Source: Corynebacterium frankenforstense DSM 45800 (GTDB lineage Bacteria; Actinomycetota; Actinomycetes; Mycobacteriales; Mycobacteriaceae). Taken from it: a stretch of DNA of 64,000 nt. The number at the start of each line of letters is the position of its first letter. Position 1 is the stretch's first letter. Shown one piece after another: positions 17,256 through 34,201 of this stretch. The stretch covers positions 434,001 to 498,000 of the forward strand of contig NZ_CP009247.1 of assembly GCF_001941485.1 (NCBI RefSeq). Reading direction: 5' to 3'. A program made the position numbers and the translations under genes. The notes beneath the pieces are model-generated. The model did not search any database and was not told the origin of the DNA. It was given only the letters and a program-made list of their open reading frames with translations.

Positions 17256-20200
17256 AGATCAGCCTGGTCGAGTTCGTCTCCGACCTGACCAACCCCGCCC
17301 TGGCGTTTCTGCCCAAGGCGCTGCTCATGGCCGTGCTCACCGCGGCCGTCGGCGCCGTGGTGGGCACCCACGTCGTGCTGCGCGGCATGGCCTTCATCGG
17401 CGACGCCGTGGCCCACGCCGTCTTCCCCGGCATCGCGGTGGCCTTCCTGCTGCAGGGCTCGGTGCTGCTCGGCGGGGCGGTCTCGGGCGCGGTCGTCGCC
17501 GTGCTCGTGGCCGTGACCTCGCAGCGCCGCCGCGTGCGCGAGGACTCCGCCATCGGCGTCTTCTTCGCCGCCGCCTTCGCACTCGGCGTGGTGATCATCT
17601 CGCGCACCCGCGGCTACACCGCGAACCTGACGACCTTCCTGTTCGGCTCCATCACCGGGGTGACCACCGCCGACCTGTGGATCACCGCCGCCGTCGGAGC
17701 CGCGGTCGTCGTCACCCTGCTCGCACTCGGGCCGTACCTGGTGGCCGTCTCCCTGGACCGGGAGACCGCGCGGGCGATGAACCTGCCCGTGCTTGCGCTG
17801 GACCTGGTGCTCTACCTCGCCGTGACGGCGGCGGTGGTGATCTCGGTGCGCTCCATCGGCAACATCCTGGTGCTCGCGCTGCTGATCACCCCGGCGGCCA
17901 CCGCGCGCATGCTCACCCGCCGCCTGGCGTCGATGATGGCGCTGGCCTGCGCGATCGGCGTGGTCGGCGCGGCCGCGGGCATCTACGTCTCCTGGTCGGC
18001 GGACCTGCCGGCCGGGGCGACGATCGTGCTCGTGCTCACCGCCTTCTTCGTGGTCACCTGGCTCGCCCGTGGGCTGTGGCCCGTCGACGGCACCGCCGCT
18101 TTCCGACGCCCCGTCGGTCGCCGTCCGCGCGCCCGCGGCGGCGAGCGCGCGGGGCGTGGCAGCCGCCCGGCCGCTGTCGCGGCCTCCGCGGTGGCCGCCT
18201 GCCTCACGCTGGGTGCCACGGTGCTCGTCGCACCCGCCCCGGCGGTCGCGGCCGAGGATGCGGCGGGGGAGGACCCCTCGTCGGAGGAGACCCCCGCGCA
18301 CGCGGCGAAGACGCACCGCCCGGGCGAGCCCGGCCACTCCGTCGACGTGCCGGAGGACACGACCTACGAGACCGTCGACGGCACGACGGAGCCTCACCCG
18401 TGCGCGGGGCGCAGGTTGCTCTACCGGTCGCACATCGACGCCCTCTACGCCACCCGTGACAGGGACAAGAAGCTGACGATGGCCGTGGTCAACGGCCAGC
18501 AGGTCGAGCCGGCCGAGGAATCCTGCCTGCGCCTGGCTCCCGACGCGGACAACTCGGGCAAGGAGGTCTCGCGCTTCCGTCTGCCCGACAACCCGGCGCT
18601 TTCCTTCCTGGGTAAACCCGGCGACGTGTTCTGGATCGGTCCGCAGCAGATGCCGTTCAGCCAGGACTGGCGCCCGCTGTGGGCGGGTATCGGCGCCTTC
18701 GACCCGGCCCACGAGTTTGAGGTGCCCAAGGACTTCGAGAACAACGAGGTCACCTTCGAGCTGACCGACTTCTCCGGCCCGGAGGGCGGTCAGGTGCACA
18801 ACTTCTTCGGCAGGTTCGGCGACAAGGAGATGGAGCGGACCTTCGGCGCGCCCGAGGGGCCGAAGAGCTTCACCGCCGGGGTCGGCTCGCACGGCCACTA
18901 CAACTGGACGTTCACCGAGCCCGGCATCTACAGCTTCACCTGGAGGGCGCGCGGCAGGCACACCGACGGCACCGAGGAGGTCTCGGAGGAGGTCACCCAG
19001 ACCTGGCTGGTCGGCTCCGACGAGCAGGTCGGTCTGCCCGAGGGCACCACCACCGGCCTCAACGAGATCACCGAGCCGGTCGAGCCTGAGGCGACCGATC
19101 CGACCCCGGGCGAGAAGCCTGGTTCGGGAGGCACGAGCAGCCCCGAAACGAGCGCGCCGGGCCGTCCCGGAGACAGCGACTCGCCCGCTGACCGGCGCCA
19201 CCCCATCAGCTCCGGGCACATGGACCTCGCCCTCGGCGCGAAAGACGGCAGGCCCTTCGTCTACCTCAAGGACCAGGAGGACGTCACCAACGAGCAGAAG
19301 AGGAAATCCGGCACCTTCACCTTCCTGGTCCCCGACGCCGCGCGCGGTGATCTCGGTGGCCAGATCTCGGGCATCGACGGGAAGGTCTGGGTCCTGCCGG
19401 ACGTCCAGAAACCCAATCTGCCCTGGGTCGGCTTCTCGACGACGGACGCCGGCAAGGCCGTCAGCGACTCTGATCCGGTGACTGTGCGCATCGCGGACTT
19501 CAAGGGGCCCGGCCGCATGGTCACCGCGCACTCGGGACTCACCGGCAGCAAGGTGGTGCTCGACTCGGATGACAAGAACTCGAGTGTCACGTACGGAGCC
19601 GGGGCCCACGACCACCAGGCCTTCGTGTTCACCGAGCCGGGGAACTACACGGTGACCTTCGAATTCACGGGGAAGTTTGCGGGCCAGGACCTCGACGAGC
19701 GCCTCGAGGCGCACTTCGCGGTCGGTGCGGACGACGGCACCGGCGAGAATCCCGCGAACGATCCAGAAAGCGAGAATGGAGTCGAGGAAGTGGCCAATAC
19801 TGGTGGACTCAAGAAAGCCTTCGCGAGTCTGAACAAGGCGATCGAGAAACTCGGCCGTGCTCTGACCAAGGCCCTGCGCACGGTCATTGGCTCCGGTCCG
19901 GGCGATACGGGGCGCGACGGGGCGGCCAAGACCCGACCGACATCTAAGCCCAAGGAGTCGGTTCCGGACACCGGGGAGGGGAACGCCCTGGGCGAGACCG
20001 CCACCCCGACGCCCGGGAGCGATGCCGGCACGGGATCGACCGGCGGCACCGACGGTGGCCACTCGAACGGGTCCGACGGGAAGTCCGCGGCAGGGGACAG
20101 CAAGTCCCCGGCGGAGTCCGGGAAGTCCATCTCTGGCGGAGAATCCTCGGCCGGCGGCGGATCTGCTCAGGCCAATGGGAAGAGCGCCGGTTCCGGGACC

Positions 20201-20668
20201 TCCGGTTCGCAGTCCGGAGAGCAGGCGAAGTCCGCGGCGAAGGGCTCGGGCGCCAAGTCGGACAAGTCGCCGGCGCAGGCCAAGTCCAGCAGGTCCGGAA
20301 AGTCCGCTAAGTCCGGCAAATCGTCGACCTCGGCGAAGTCATCCAAGGCGAACGGCTCCGCCGGCGGGATCCGTCGTCTCAGCAAGGACGGCGCGTCCGG
20401 GGAGCAAGAGAACGAGGAGAACGACGCGCACGCCATCCGGGCGGACGGCGCCGACAGGCAGCCGGGCGACGCGGAGACCGGGACGGCGGCCACCGGGAGC
20501 GTCGGCACGCCGGACTGGTGGTCCGGCCTGGTCCTCGGACTCGGCATCGCGGCGCTCATCGCCGGGCTGATCATGCTGTTCAACGCCCGCCGCACCGTCC
20601 GGGTGGCCCGCGAGCGAGACGCCGACACCGCGCGCGGCGCGTCGCGGGGCCCCGGAAGCGCCGGGTAG
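17249..20668 (+). CDS. Fusion of a metal ABC permease with a two-domain HxH surface protein
   Basis: An 1139-residue open frame. Residues 1-285 are an ABC-3 permease with VVLRGMAFIGDAVAHAVFPG and LALLITPAATARMLTRRL. An Arg-rich stretch then leads into a second hydrophobic helix (about 308-330) ending in APAVAAE, which looks like a signal peptide whose own start codon is gone. Two anchored-repeat domains follow, with SHGHYNWTFTEPGIY (about 547) and AHDHQAFVFTEPGNY (about 786), then a long Ser/Lys/Gly linker with KSGK repeats and a final membrane helix (about 1093-1113). In related operons these are, as far as I know, separate genes. No in-frame start with a ribosome site lies between the parts. 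Confidence 0.85.
18097..18113 (-). repeat. Dispersed motif copy 7
   Basis: CGGGGCGTCGGAAAGCG, exactly at the junction of the permease and surface-protein parts. Confidence 0.5.
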
Positions 20669-20671
20669 ACT
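20666..20671 (+). promoter_or_regulatory. -10 box giving a leaderless transcript
   Basis: TAGACT, 7 nt before the ATG at 20679; its first three bases are the stop codon of the fusion gene. Confidence 0.6.
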
Positions 20672-20678
20672 CGCGGCC

Positions 20679-21881
20679 ATGCTGCCGAAGTCCCGAGTCG
20701 TCTCCGCCCTGCTGGTGGGGCTTGGCGTCGCGCTGCTGGTCGCGGGGCTCCTCGCCCCGCGCCTGCTGCCCTCCGACGCCCGCCTGCCCCTCGACATCGG
20801 CCAGCAGACCTGGACCGTGCACGACGATTCCGCGCGCACCCGGCTGATGACCGACCCGGATGGGCGGGTGCTGGACTCGCCGGTCTCGCGTCAGTACCAC
20901 CTCACCGTCGAGGAGCCCTCGGACGACGACACCGTCTCCGTGCGCGTCGGCTCGACCCTCTCGCGCGACAGCATGCAGGACGACGCTGACCGCCTGATCA
21001 CCGCCGGCGTGTGGAACTGGCGCATGGACCGCCTGACCGGCGAGCCCGAGGGGGCGGCGCTGCTCAGCGACCAGCTGGCCAGCCCGACCACCGAGGTCGA
21101 CATGGGCGGGGTCTGGCTGAAGTTCCCCGCGGACGTCCAGCAGACCACCTACGACGTCTTCGACGAGACGCTGCGTGAGGCCCACCCGGCCGAGTTCCAG
21201 GAGGAGCTCGAGATCGACGGCCGCGAGGTCTACCGCTACCACCAGGTCATCGAGCCCGCCAACGTGCGCGAGCGCTACGCCGGCGTCTTCAACGAGACCA
21301 ACCTGCCCGCGCCCGAACAGCCCGCCGAGGGAGAGCCCGCCGAAGGCGACGCACCCGAGGGCGAGGCCCCGGCCCCGGAGGAGGGCGCTCAGCCCGAGAA
21401 CGCGGAGGGTGAGGCTCCCGAGGGGGAGAACCCGGAGGGTGCGGCCCCCGAGGGCGAGGCTCCCGCCCCCGAGGCCCCGGCCGACACGGGGGAGAAGGGG
21501 TACCTCTTCCACTCCGCCGAGCGTGACTACTATGTCGACCAGACCACGGGCCTGGTGGTCAAGATCGACGAGAAGATCGACGACTACTACGGCACCTCGG
21601 ACGGTCAGAAGGTCCAGGAGGTCCTCGAGTTCGACGGGACCATGGACGACTCCCAGGTCTCCGAGCTCCTCGACGCCGCGTCCGAGAGCGACGCCGCCGG
21701 CGCGACCGTCCCGGTCGCCTGGGCCCTCGGTGTCATCGGCGCGCTGGTCGCGCTCCTCGGCGTTCTCGGTTCCTTCGGCGTCTTCGGCGGACGACACCGG
21801 ACCGACGAGAGCCGTCGGGCCGCCCGACGTGCCGACGACGGGGACCGCTCGGTCGCGCGCCGGGTCACCCGCTCCGAGTAG
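20679..21881 (+). CDS. DUF3068 (PorA-family-like) membrane protein
   Basis: A 400-residue protein with a signal-anchor helix (residues 6-30, SALLVGLGVALLVAGLLAP), an extracellular domain with RQYHLTVEE, ITAGVWNW and GGVWLKFPADVQ motifs typical of the DUF3068 family of mycolic-acid bacteria, and a C-terminal helix (ALGVIGALVALLGVLGSFG) with a basic tail. Between about 208 and 270 lies a low-complexity insert of Pro/Glu/Ala/Gly with repeats of the type PEGEAPAPE. Function is not established. The start is fixed by the leaderless -10 box. A homologue between rplL and rpoB is expected in corynebacteria. Confidence 0.8.
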   Translation: MLPKSRVVSALLVGLGVALLVAGLLAPRLLPSDARLPLDIGQQTWTVHDDSARTRLMTDPDGRVLDSPVSRQYHLTVEEPSDDDTVSVRVGSTLSRDSMQDDADRLITAGVWNWRMDRLTGEPEGAALLSDQLASPTTEVDMGGVWLKFPADVQQTTYDVFDETLREAHPAEFQEELEIDGREVYRYHQVIEPANVRERYAGVFNETNLPAPEQPAEGEPAEGDAPEGEAPAPEEGAQPENAEGEAPEGENPEGAAPEGEAPAPEAPADTGEKGYLFHSAERDYYVDQTTGLVVKIDEKIDDYYGTSDGQKVQEVLEFDGTMDDSQVSELLDAASESDAAGATVPVAWALGVIGALVALLGVLGSFGVFGGRHRTDESRRAARRADDGDRSVARRVTRSE

Positions 21882-21971
21882 CCGCCGGCGTCCCGCCGCC
21901 GGCCGCCCGGAGATCAGGACCGCGCATTCCGGGAGCGCACGGGCGCACGCCGGCCGCCCTTAACACAGTCC

Positions 21972-22000
21972 TTGCGTGAGCGCCATACGTGGTATAGGCT
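21972..22000 (+). promoter_or_regulatory. rpoB-rpoC promoter and leader
   Basis: TTGCGT (21972-21977), 17 bp, TAGGCT (21995-22000). The roughly 200 nt leader to rpoB has a small stem GCCTC/GAGGC at about 22050-22067 and an additional TTGACA; no other gene is seen. Confidence 0.6.
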
Positions 22001-22202
22001 ATTTCTTTGCGCTGGAATCCGCCACCGGTGCCGCACCGCCTTGCTGACGCCTCAAATTTACGAGGCGATTTGACAAGGTGATTTTGTGCTATCCGGGGGC
22101 GGGGATTCCAAAGCAGAGAAAAATGCTAATCTACCAGCGGATATGCCGCCGCCCGCGCCCAGGCGGCCAGGCTCTCCGCACGAGGTGCTGGAAGGACCCA
22201 TC

Positions 22203-25679
<3,477 letters not shown>

Positions 25680-25725
25680 CCACGGCGACCCCCGCCCACG
25701 GGCGAGAACCGCACCGCGCAACTGA

Positions 25726-25742
25726 CGCGGCGTCGGCAATCG
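25726..25742 (+). repeat. Dispersed motif copy 8
   Basis: CGCGGCGTCGGCAATCG, in the rpoB-rpoC gap. Confidence 0.6.
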
Positions 25743-25823
25743 CCCGGGGCAGGGGCCTCACACCGCCAAGTTCTCTTACCGCCATTTCAATCCCTCCCCC
25801 AAGGGGAGGTGAAAGGGAGTTAC

Positions 25824-29831
<4,008 letters not shown>

Positions 29832-29905
29832 GTCGCGCTTCAGCCGCGCCCCCGCGGCCGTGGTCCCGTGACCTGACGGCCGGCGGCCCGCTCACCGGGC
29901 CGCCC

Positions 29906-29942
29906 CGACGCCCCGTCCTCCCCCGTGGAGGGCGGGGCGTCG
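29906..29942 (+). terminator. rpoC terminator hairpin
   Basis: CGACGCCCCG and CGGGGCGTCG form a perfect 10 bp stem; no T-run follows. Confidence 0.65.
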
Positions 29943-30015
29943 TCGCGTCTGCCTGCGCTTCCCACGGGTGCCGGGCGGTCGCGCACAGGCCACACACGTC
30001 CACGTGTCGGCCCGC

Positions 30016-30021
30016 TATCGT
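30016..30021 (+). promoter_or_regulatory. -10 box, leaderless
   Basis: TATCGT, 7 nt before the ATG at 30029. Confidence 0.5.
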
Positions 30022-30028
30022 GGGCCGC

Positions 30029-30316
30029 ATGATCGGTTGGACTGAGATTGCGGTCATCGCCGTGCTCGTGCTCCTGCTGGCGGCGTGCGTGGCGGTCCTG
30101 CTGCTCGCCGCCCGCTGGGTGGTGCGCGGCTACGACCCGCGCCGCGCGGGCAAGCGTCGTTTCCACGACGGCGACCAGGCCACGCGCGAGGCGGACCTGA
30201 AGGGGCTGGCCGCCTGGTACGCCGGCGACGAGGGCGAGCGGCGGGACGGTGAGGGTACCGACAGGCGGGACAGCACCGCGGCGGACAGGCGGGACGGCAC
30301 CGTCGATCCCCGGTAG
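30029..30316 (+). CDS. Small single-span membrane protein, unknown function
   Basis: The 95-residue protein has one N-terminal membrane helix (about 4-30, EIAVIAVLVLLLAACVAVLLLAA) followed by a charged cytoplasmic tail with an Arg/Asp-rich, repeat-like end (RRDGEGTDRRDSTAADRRDG). I do not recognise a family. The start at 30029 is set by the -10 box; a GTG at 30020 would overlap it. Its stop codon TAG forms the start of the next gene's -10 box. Confidence 0.6.
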   Translation: MIGWTEIAVIAVLVLLLAACVAVLLLAARWVVRGYDPRRAGKRRFHDGDQATREADLKGLAAWYAGDEGERRDGEGTDRRDSTAADRRDGTVDPR

Positions 30317-30319
30317 CCT
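30314..30319 (+). promoter_or_regulatory. -10 box, leaderless
   Basis: TAGCCT, 7 nt before the GTG at 30327. Confidence 0.55.
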
Positions 30320-30326
30320 GGCGGGC

Positions 30327-32150
30327 GTGAAACCCCTGCCCGTGCCCGCGCTCGACGACACGCTCGAGCGCACCCTGAGCTGCGTTGACGCCGTGATTGA
30401 CGACGCCGCGCCCACCCGCCGTCTGGCCCACGACTTCGCCGTGGGCGCAGGTCCCCGCATCCAGGCCGCCCTGGCCGACTACGCCGCCGAGTGTGCGGCG
30501 GCCGGCTCGAGCTGGTTGGCCGGACGCTGGCTCGACGGCTACCTGACGACCCGCGAACCGTTGCCGCTGAGCTCCAACGTCTGCTTCCAGATCCGCCTGG
30601 ACACCGACGCGCACGGGCTGGAGCGCCTCGCCGCGGTCGTGCACGCGGCCGCCCGCGTCCATCTCCCCGAGGCCGCCGGTCGGACCGGTGCCCGCTTCGA
30701 CGCACGGGGCAACGAGCTGGCCGCCGAGCAGTGGAACTGCCTGCGCGGCGGCGTCCGGGTGCCGGGCGCGGGCCGCGACACCGTCGAGTACGGCCCGCGC
30801 ACGGCCGCCGACCGGGAGGTCGTCGTCTTCTGCGGCGGGCGCGCCTTCGCGCTCCCGGTCAGTGACGGCGGGGGACGGGTGGTCCCGCGTTCCGAGCTGG
30901 CCGCCGGCTTCGCTCGAATCCTGGACACCGCCCACGGCTCGCCCGCGGACGACCGCCCAGGGGGCGCGCCCGGGTTCACCGACGCCTCTTACCGGGGAAG
31001 CGGCGACGCGGAGTTCCGCGCCTGGCTCGCGGAACCGGCCAACGCGGCCGTGCACGAGCGGCTCGCCCGCGCGCTCTTCTGCGTCTCGTTGCCCGCGACT
31101 GCAGACGCCTCGGCGGCCGGGGCGGCCGGGGAAGCCGGAGCAGCCGCAGTCGCCGGAGCCGCGGAAGACGGCACGAGCCTCGCCACCGGTGACGCGCCGA
31201 AACCCGACCCCGATGCCCGCCGGCTGCGCACCGGCGCCTTCGCGTCCGGTCATTACTGGGCATACAAGCCGCTGACCTACGAGCTGGCGGCCGACGACTC
31301 CGGCTGGGCCGCCCTGCTCGTCGAGCACTCCACCGTCGACGGCGCCACGCTGGTGCAGACCGTCGCCGACATCCAGGCCGAGCTCGCCGGCGCCGGCGGA
31401 GCTGACGTGGACGGAGCCGACGGCGCGGGAATCGGCGCGGGGGAGGGACGTGACGTCGGCAATCGGGCGCCGCAGGAGCTGAGCTGGACGCGCAACCTGC
31501 CCGCCCCGGAGCACGAGCCGCCGCGCCTGGAGATCCGCCGGGCGGCGCGCCCGCGGCCACGGAACATCAAGCTCAGCGCCGACGCCTACGCGCAGCTGGT
31601 CATGACCGTCGCGCAACTTTCCACCTACGGGCGGGTGCGCGCGGTCTACGAGGCCGTCGACATGCGCGAGTACGCCGCCGGGCGCACGGAGTGCCTGCGC
31701 CCGGTCACCCCGGCCGCCGTCGCCTTCGCCCGCGCACTGCTCGCCGGCTCGGCGGACCGCGCCGGGCTCAAGGCCGCGCTCGACGCCCACCGTGACTGGG
31801 TCAAGGCCTGCAAGACCGGCCGCGGCGTCGACCGGCACCTGTGGGCACTCGGCTGGACGGCGCAGGAGCTGGGGGAGGACCCCGGGTTCCTGCGGGATCC
31901 GGGGCTGGCCGCCGCGCGCACCGACTTCCTCTCGACGACCTCCGTCGGCTCGGACGCGCAGGTCGTGCGCTACGCGTTCGCGCCGACCACGCCGGACGGT
32001 TTCGGGATCTGCTACACGCCGCTGGCGGACGCGGTCGAGTACACGGTCACCTTCGGCGCGGGCGCCGAGCACCCGGAGGCGTTCCTCGAGGCGCTGGGTG
32101 AGGCGGCCGCGCGGCTCGCGGAGTTCATCACCGGGCTCGACGCGGCCTGA
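30327..32150 (+). CDS. Choline/carnitine O-acyltransferase family protein
   Basis: A 607-residue enzyme with the family layout: LPVPALDDTLERTL at the start, LPLSSNVCFQI, the catalytic region LLVEHSTVDGATL with the general-base histidine, YGRVRAVYEAVDMREYAAGRTECLRP (substrate and CoA pocket), and FLSTTSVGSD near the end. Such enzymes move acyl groups between CoA and carnitine or choline. They are common in eukaryotes and rare in bacteria. Two Ala/Gly-rich inserts (about 255-280 and 355-380) interrupt the fold; the second carries a copy of the dispersed motif. The GTG start is set by the leaderless -10 box. The acceptor used here cannot be told. Confidence 0.75.
   Translation: MKPLPVPALDDTLERTLSCVDAVIDDAAPTRRLAHDFAVGAGPRIQAALADYAAECAAAGSSWLAGRWLDGYLTTREPLPLSSNVCFQIRLDTDAHGLERLAAVVHAAARVHLPEAAGRTGARFDARGNELAAEQWNCLRGGVRVPGAGRDTVEYGPRTAADREVVVFCGGRAFALPVSDGGGRVVPRSELAAGFARILDTAHGSPADDRPGGAPGFTDASYRGSGDAEFRAWLAEPANAAVHERLARALFCVSLPATADASAAGAAGEAGAAAVAGAAEDGTSLATGDAPKPDPDARRLRTGAFASGHYWAYKPLTYELAADDSGWAALLVEHSTVDGATLVQTVADIQAELAGAGGADVDGADGAGIGAGEGRDVGNRAPQELSWTRNLPAPEHEPPRLEIRRAARPRPRNIKLSADAYAQLVMTVAQLSTYGRVRAVYEAVDMREYAAGRTECLRPVTPAAVAFARALLAGSADRAGLKAALDAHRDWVKACKTGRGVDRHLWALGWTAQELGEDPGFLRDPGLAAARTDFLSTTSVGSDAQVVRYAFAPTTPDGFGICYTPLADAVEYTVTFGAGAEHPEAFLEALGEAAARLAEFITGLDAA
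30395..30411 (-). repeat. Dispersed motif copy 9
   Basis: GCGCGGCGTCGTCAATC, near the 5' end of the acyltransferase gene. Confidence 0.5.
31450..31465 (+). repeat. Dispersed motif copy 10
   Basis: GTGACGTCGGCAATCG, in an Ala/Gly linker; the preceding GGGGGAGGGAC is shared with copy 11. Confidence 0.6.
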
Positions 32151-32219
32151 CCCCGCCTGAGGGGAGTGTTCCCCGCGCCCGGAGGGGGTCCCGCCGGCCG
32201 CGTGTGACAATGATCCGTG

Positions 32220-32264
32220 GTGAACCGGCAGGGCGCCGGGGAGGATCCGGAGGTGACAGGGTGA
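32220..32264 (+). other. Possible 14-codon upstream reading frame
   Basis: GTG-AAC-CGG to TGA encodes MNRQGAGEDPEVTG. Its stop overlaps the next gene's GTG (GTGA), and a GACAAT -10-like box lies at 32206-32211. It could be a translationally coupled leader; nothing else supports expression. Confidence 0.25.
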
Positions 32265-33490
32265 CCACCAATGAAGAGATGAGCGGTTACTACGCGGACA
32301 TGACCGGCGCGACGCGTGATCTGGCGTCGAAGCAGAAGTGGCTCCTCACCTCCAGCGTGATCGGCAACGGGATCAACGCGGCCGCGGCGGTCAACGCGAA
32401 CCGCAACGCCCGGCGGAGCCAGACGCTGCTCGCCGAGACGAGGGACGTGGTCCGCGACGGCTTCGACAGGCTTGACGAGGGGCTGCAGGACCTCCGCGAC
32501 TCGGTCGACGCGATGCACGCGGACATGAACGCCGGCTTCGAGACCATGAGCCACATCAACTACGCGCTCTGGCGCGACGGGGTGGGGCGCGGGTACTCGC
32601 GGGAGTTCCGGCCGCGGGCGCTGAACTACCTCCGGGACTACGAGGAGGCCTGTGAACACTGGCTGGACATGGTGGCCGAGCGGGTGGCCCGGGTGGTCGC
32701 GGACTTCCCGGGCTGGAAGCGGCCCGAGTGGCGCGACGACGCACTGCGCACGGGGCTCTTCTTCACCCCGCCGAGGAAGATGCCGCCGCCTCAGCCGCTG
32801 CCGGACCCGGTCCAGAAGGAGCCGCCGCCCCGGATGTCTATGCTGCGGGTCCTGGTGCTCACCTTCGTGTGCTGGTTCGCCGCGTACATCGGCGTCTGCG
32901 CGTTCGTCGGGATGCCGATAAGGATCTACGACGAGGCGGTCAACGGCCCGTACCTGTCCACCGAGCCGCGGGTGATCGATCCGATACCGGCGATCAGCAC
33001 GGTGGCGCTGATCCTGCTGCCGGTCATCTTCGGTCTGATGTGGCTGCGGCGCCGGCGCAAGGAGGCCAGGGCGCGCGAGGTCGAGGAGTACAACGCCGCG
33101 CAACGACGTGCCCACGAGGAGGCCGAGCTCGCCGCCCGCGCCGAGGTGAGCGCGCACAACGGGCGGCTCCTACGGGACTGGGAGGCGGCCAACGGGATGG
33201 CCCGTGAGCAGGCGATCCGCTACGTCGCCGAGCGGGTCGGGGTGCGTGACCCGAGGACGAACTCGTTGGCCGAGGACTGGGCGTCCGAAAAGACCCGCCG
33301 CGAGGTGCAGCGCCTGCGGAAGATCATCGAGAACGAGCGGACCCGGCCGCCGGAGCCGTCGACCCTGACGCGGCCGGAGCCCTACACGGTCAACCGCCGG
33401 GTGCGGCGGGACATGCGCGCCGAGCTCCAGCGCTTCCTCGACTCACTCGACGGATTCAACATCGAGCCGCCGCGCTACGAGTTCGAGTAG
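32261..33490 (+). CDS. Two-helix membrane protein with coiled-coil flanks, unknown function
   Basis: A 409-residue protein. Residues 1-100 are helical and polar (repeated NANRNARRSQ and LDEGLQDLRDSVDAMHADMNAG suggest a coiled coil). Two membrane helices follow at about 195-220 (VLVLTFVCWFAAYIGVCAFVG) and 245-265 (ISTVALILLPVIFGLMWL). A long charged C-terminal helix (EARAREVEEYNAAQRRAHEEAEL) and a basic tail complete it. Both ends are probably cytoplasmic. No known family is recognised. CGGAGG lies 7 nt before the GTG at 32261; an ATG at 32279 is a possible alternative. Confidence 0.6.
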   Translation: MTTNEEMSGYYADMTGATRDLASKQKWLLTSSVIGNGINAAAAVNANRNARRSQTLLAETRDVVRDGFDRLDEGLQDLRDSVDAMHADMNAGFETMSHINYALWRDGVGRGYSREFRPRALNYLRDYEEACEHWLDMVAERVARVVADFPGWKRPEWRDDALRTGLFFTPPRKMPPPQPLPDPVQKEPPPRMSMLRVLVLTFVCWFAAYIGVCAFVGMPIRIYDEAVNGPYLSTEPRVIDPIPAISTVALILLPVIFGLMWLRRRRKEARAREVEEYNAAQRRAHEEAELAARAEVSAHNGRLLRDWEAANGMAREQAIRYVAERVGVRDPRTNSLAEDWASEKTRREVQRLRKIIENERTRPPEPSTLTRPEPYTVNRRVRRDMRAELQRFLDSLDGFNIEPPRYEFE

Positions 33491-33540
33491 CAACCACGCC
33501 CGCGCGTGCCACGCCGGCGCGTGCGCACCGGGGGAGGGAC

Positions 33541-33557
33541 GCGACGTCGTCAATCGG
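33541..33557 (+). repeat. Dispersed motif copy 11
   Basis: GCGACGTCGTCAATCGG, just upstream of the rpsL promoter. Confidence 0.6.
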
Positions 33558-33580
33558 GGGACTACCGCACCGGGCGGGAT

Positions 33581-33610
33581 TTGTGCAGCACCCGGGCGTG
33601 CGTGTAGAGT
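33581..33610 (+). promoter_or_regulatory. rpsL-rpsG-fusA promoter and leader
   Basis: TTGTGC (33581-33586), 18 bp, TAGAGT (33605-33610). The leader to rpsL is about 210 nt and includes a T6 run at 33717-33722; no further gene is seen in 33491-33826. Confidence 0.6.
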
Positions 33611-33826
33611 CACGCGACAGTCCCCCGTCACCAGTGGCGGTGGGAGTCTGACACCGAAGCGGCCCGCCGCGACGGTGCCTGGACACGAACGGCAGGGCCC
33701 CGGGAAAGAGCCTCCGTTTTTTCATGTCTTGACGCTCCCGCTTCCAGCGGTGGCCGGCGGTCAGGGCCTCCGAGAAGGAAGCCTGGACCGTGATGAAGAA
33801 CTTCAACTACGTCAAAAGGACGGTAC

Positions 33827-34198
33827 ATGCCCACTATCCAGCAGCTGGTCCGCAAGGGCCGCCACTCCAAGTCCGCGAAGGTCGCCACCGCGGCCCTCAA
33901 GGGCTCGCCGCAGCGTCGCGGTGTGTGCACCCGCGTGTACACCACCACCCCGAAGAAGCCGAACTCCGCTCTGCGTAAGGTCGCCCGTGTGCGCCTGACC
34001 ACCGGCATCGAGGTCTCCGCCTACATCCCGGGCGAGGGCCACAACCTGCAGGAGCACTCCATGGTGCTCGTGCGCGGCGGCCGTGTGAAGGACCTTCCGG
34101 GTGTCCGTTACAAGATCGTCCGCGGCACCCTCGACACCCAGGGTGTCAAGGACCGCAAGCAGGCCCGTTCCCGTTACGGCGCGAAGAAGGAGAAGTAA
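33827..34198 (+). CDS. rpsL: 30S ribosomal protein S12
   Basis: The 123-residue protein begins [12 protein letters not shown]. The decoding-site stretches [11 protein letters not shown] and [11 protein letters not shown] carry the wild-type lysines whose change gives streptomycin resistance, so sensitivity is expected. AAAAGGAC lies upstream of the ATG. Confidence 0.97.
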   Translation: MPTIQQLVRKGRHSKSAKVATAALKGSPQRRGVCTRVYTTTPKKPNSALRKVARVRLTTGIEVSAYIPGEGHNLQEHSMVLVRGGRVKDLPGVRYKIVRGTLDTQGVKDRKQARSRYGAKKEK

Positions 34199-34201
34199 AA
34201 C

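Noticed and set aside
22086..22202. Longer rpoB start
   Set aside because: The extra 39 residues are not like other RpoB N-termini, and GGAAGGA precedes the TTG at 22203.
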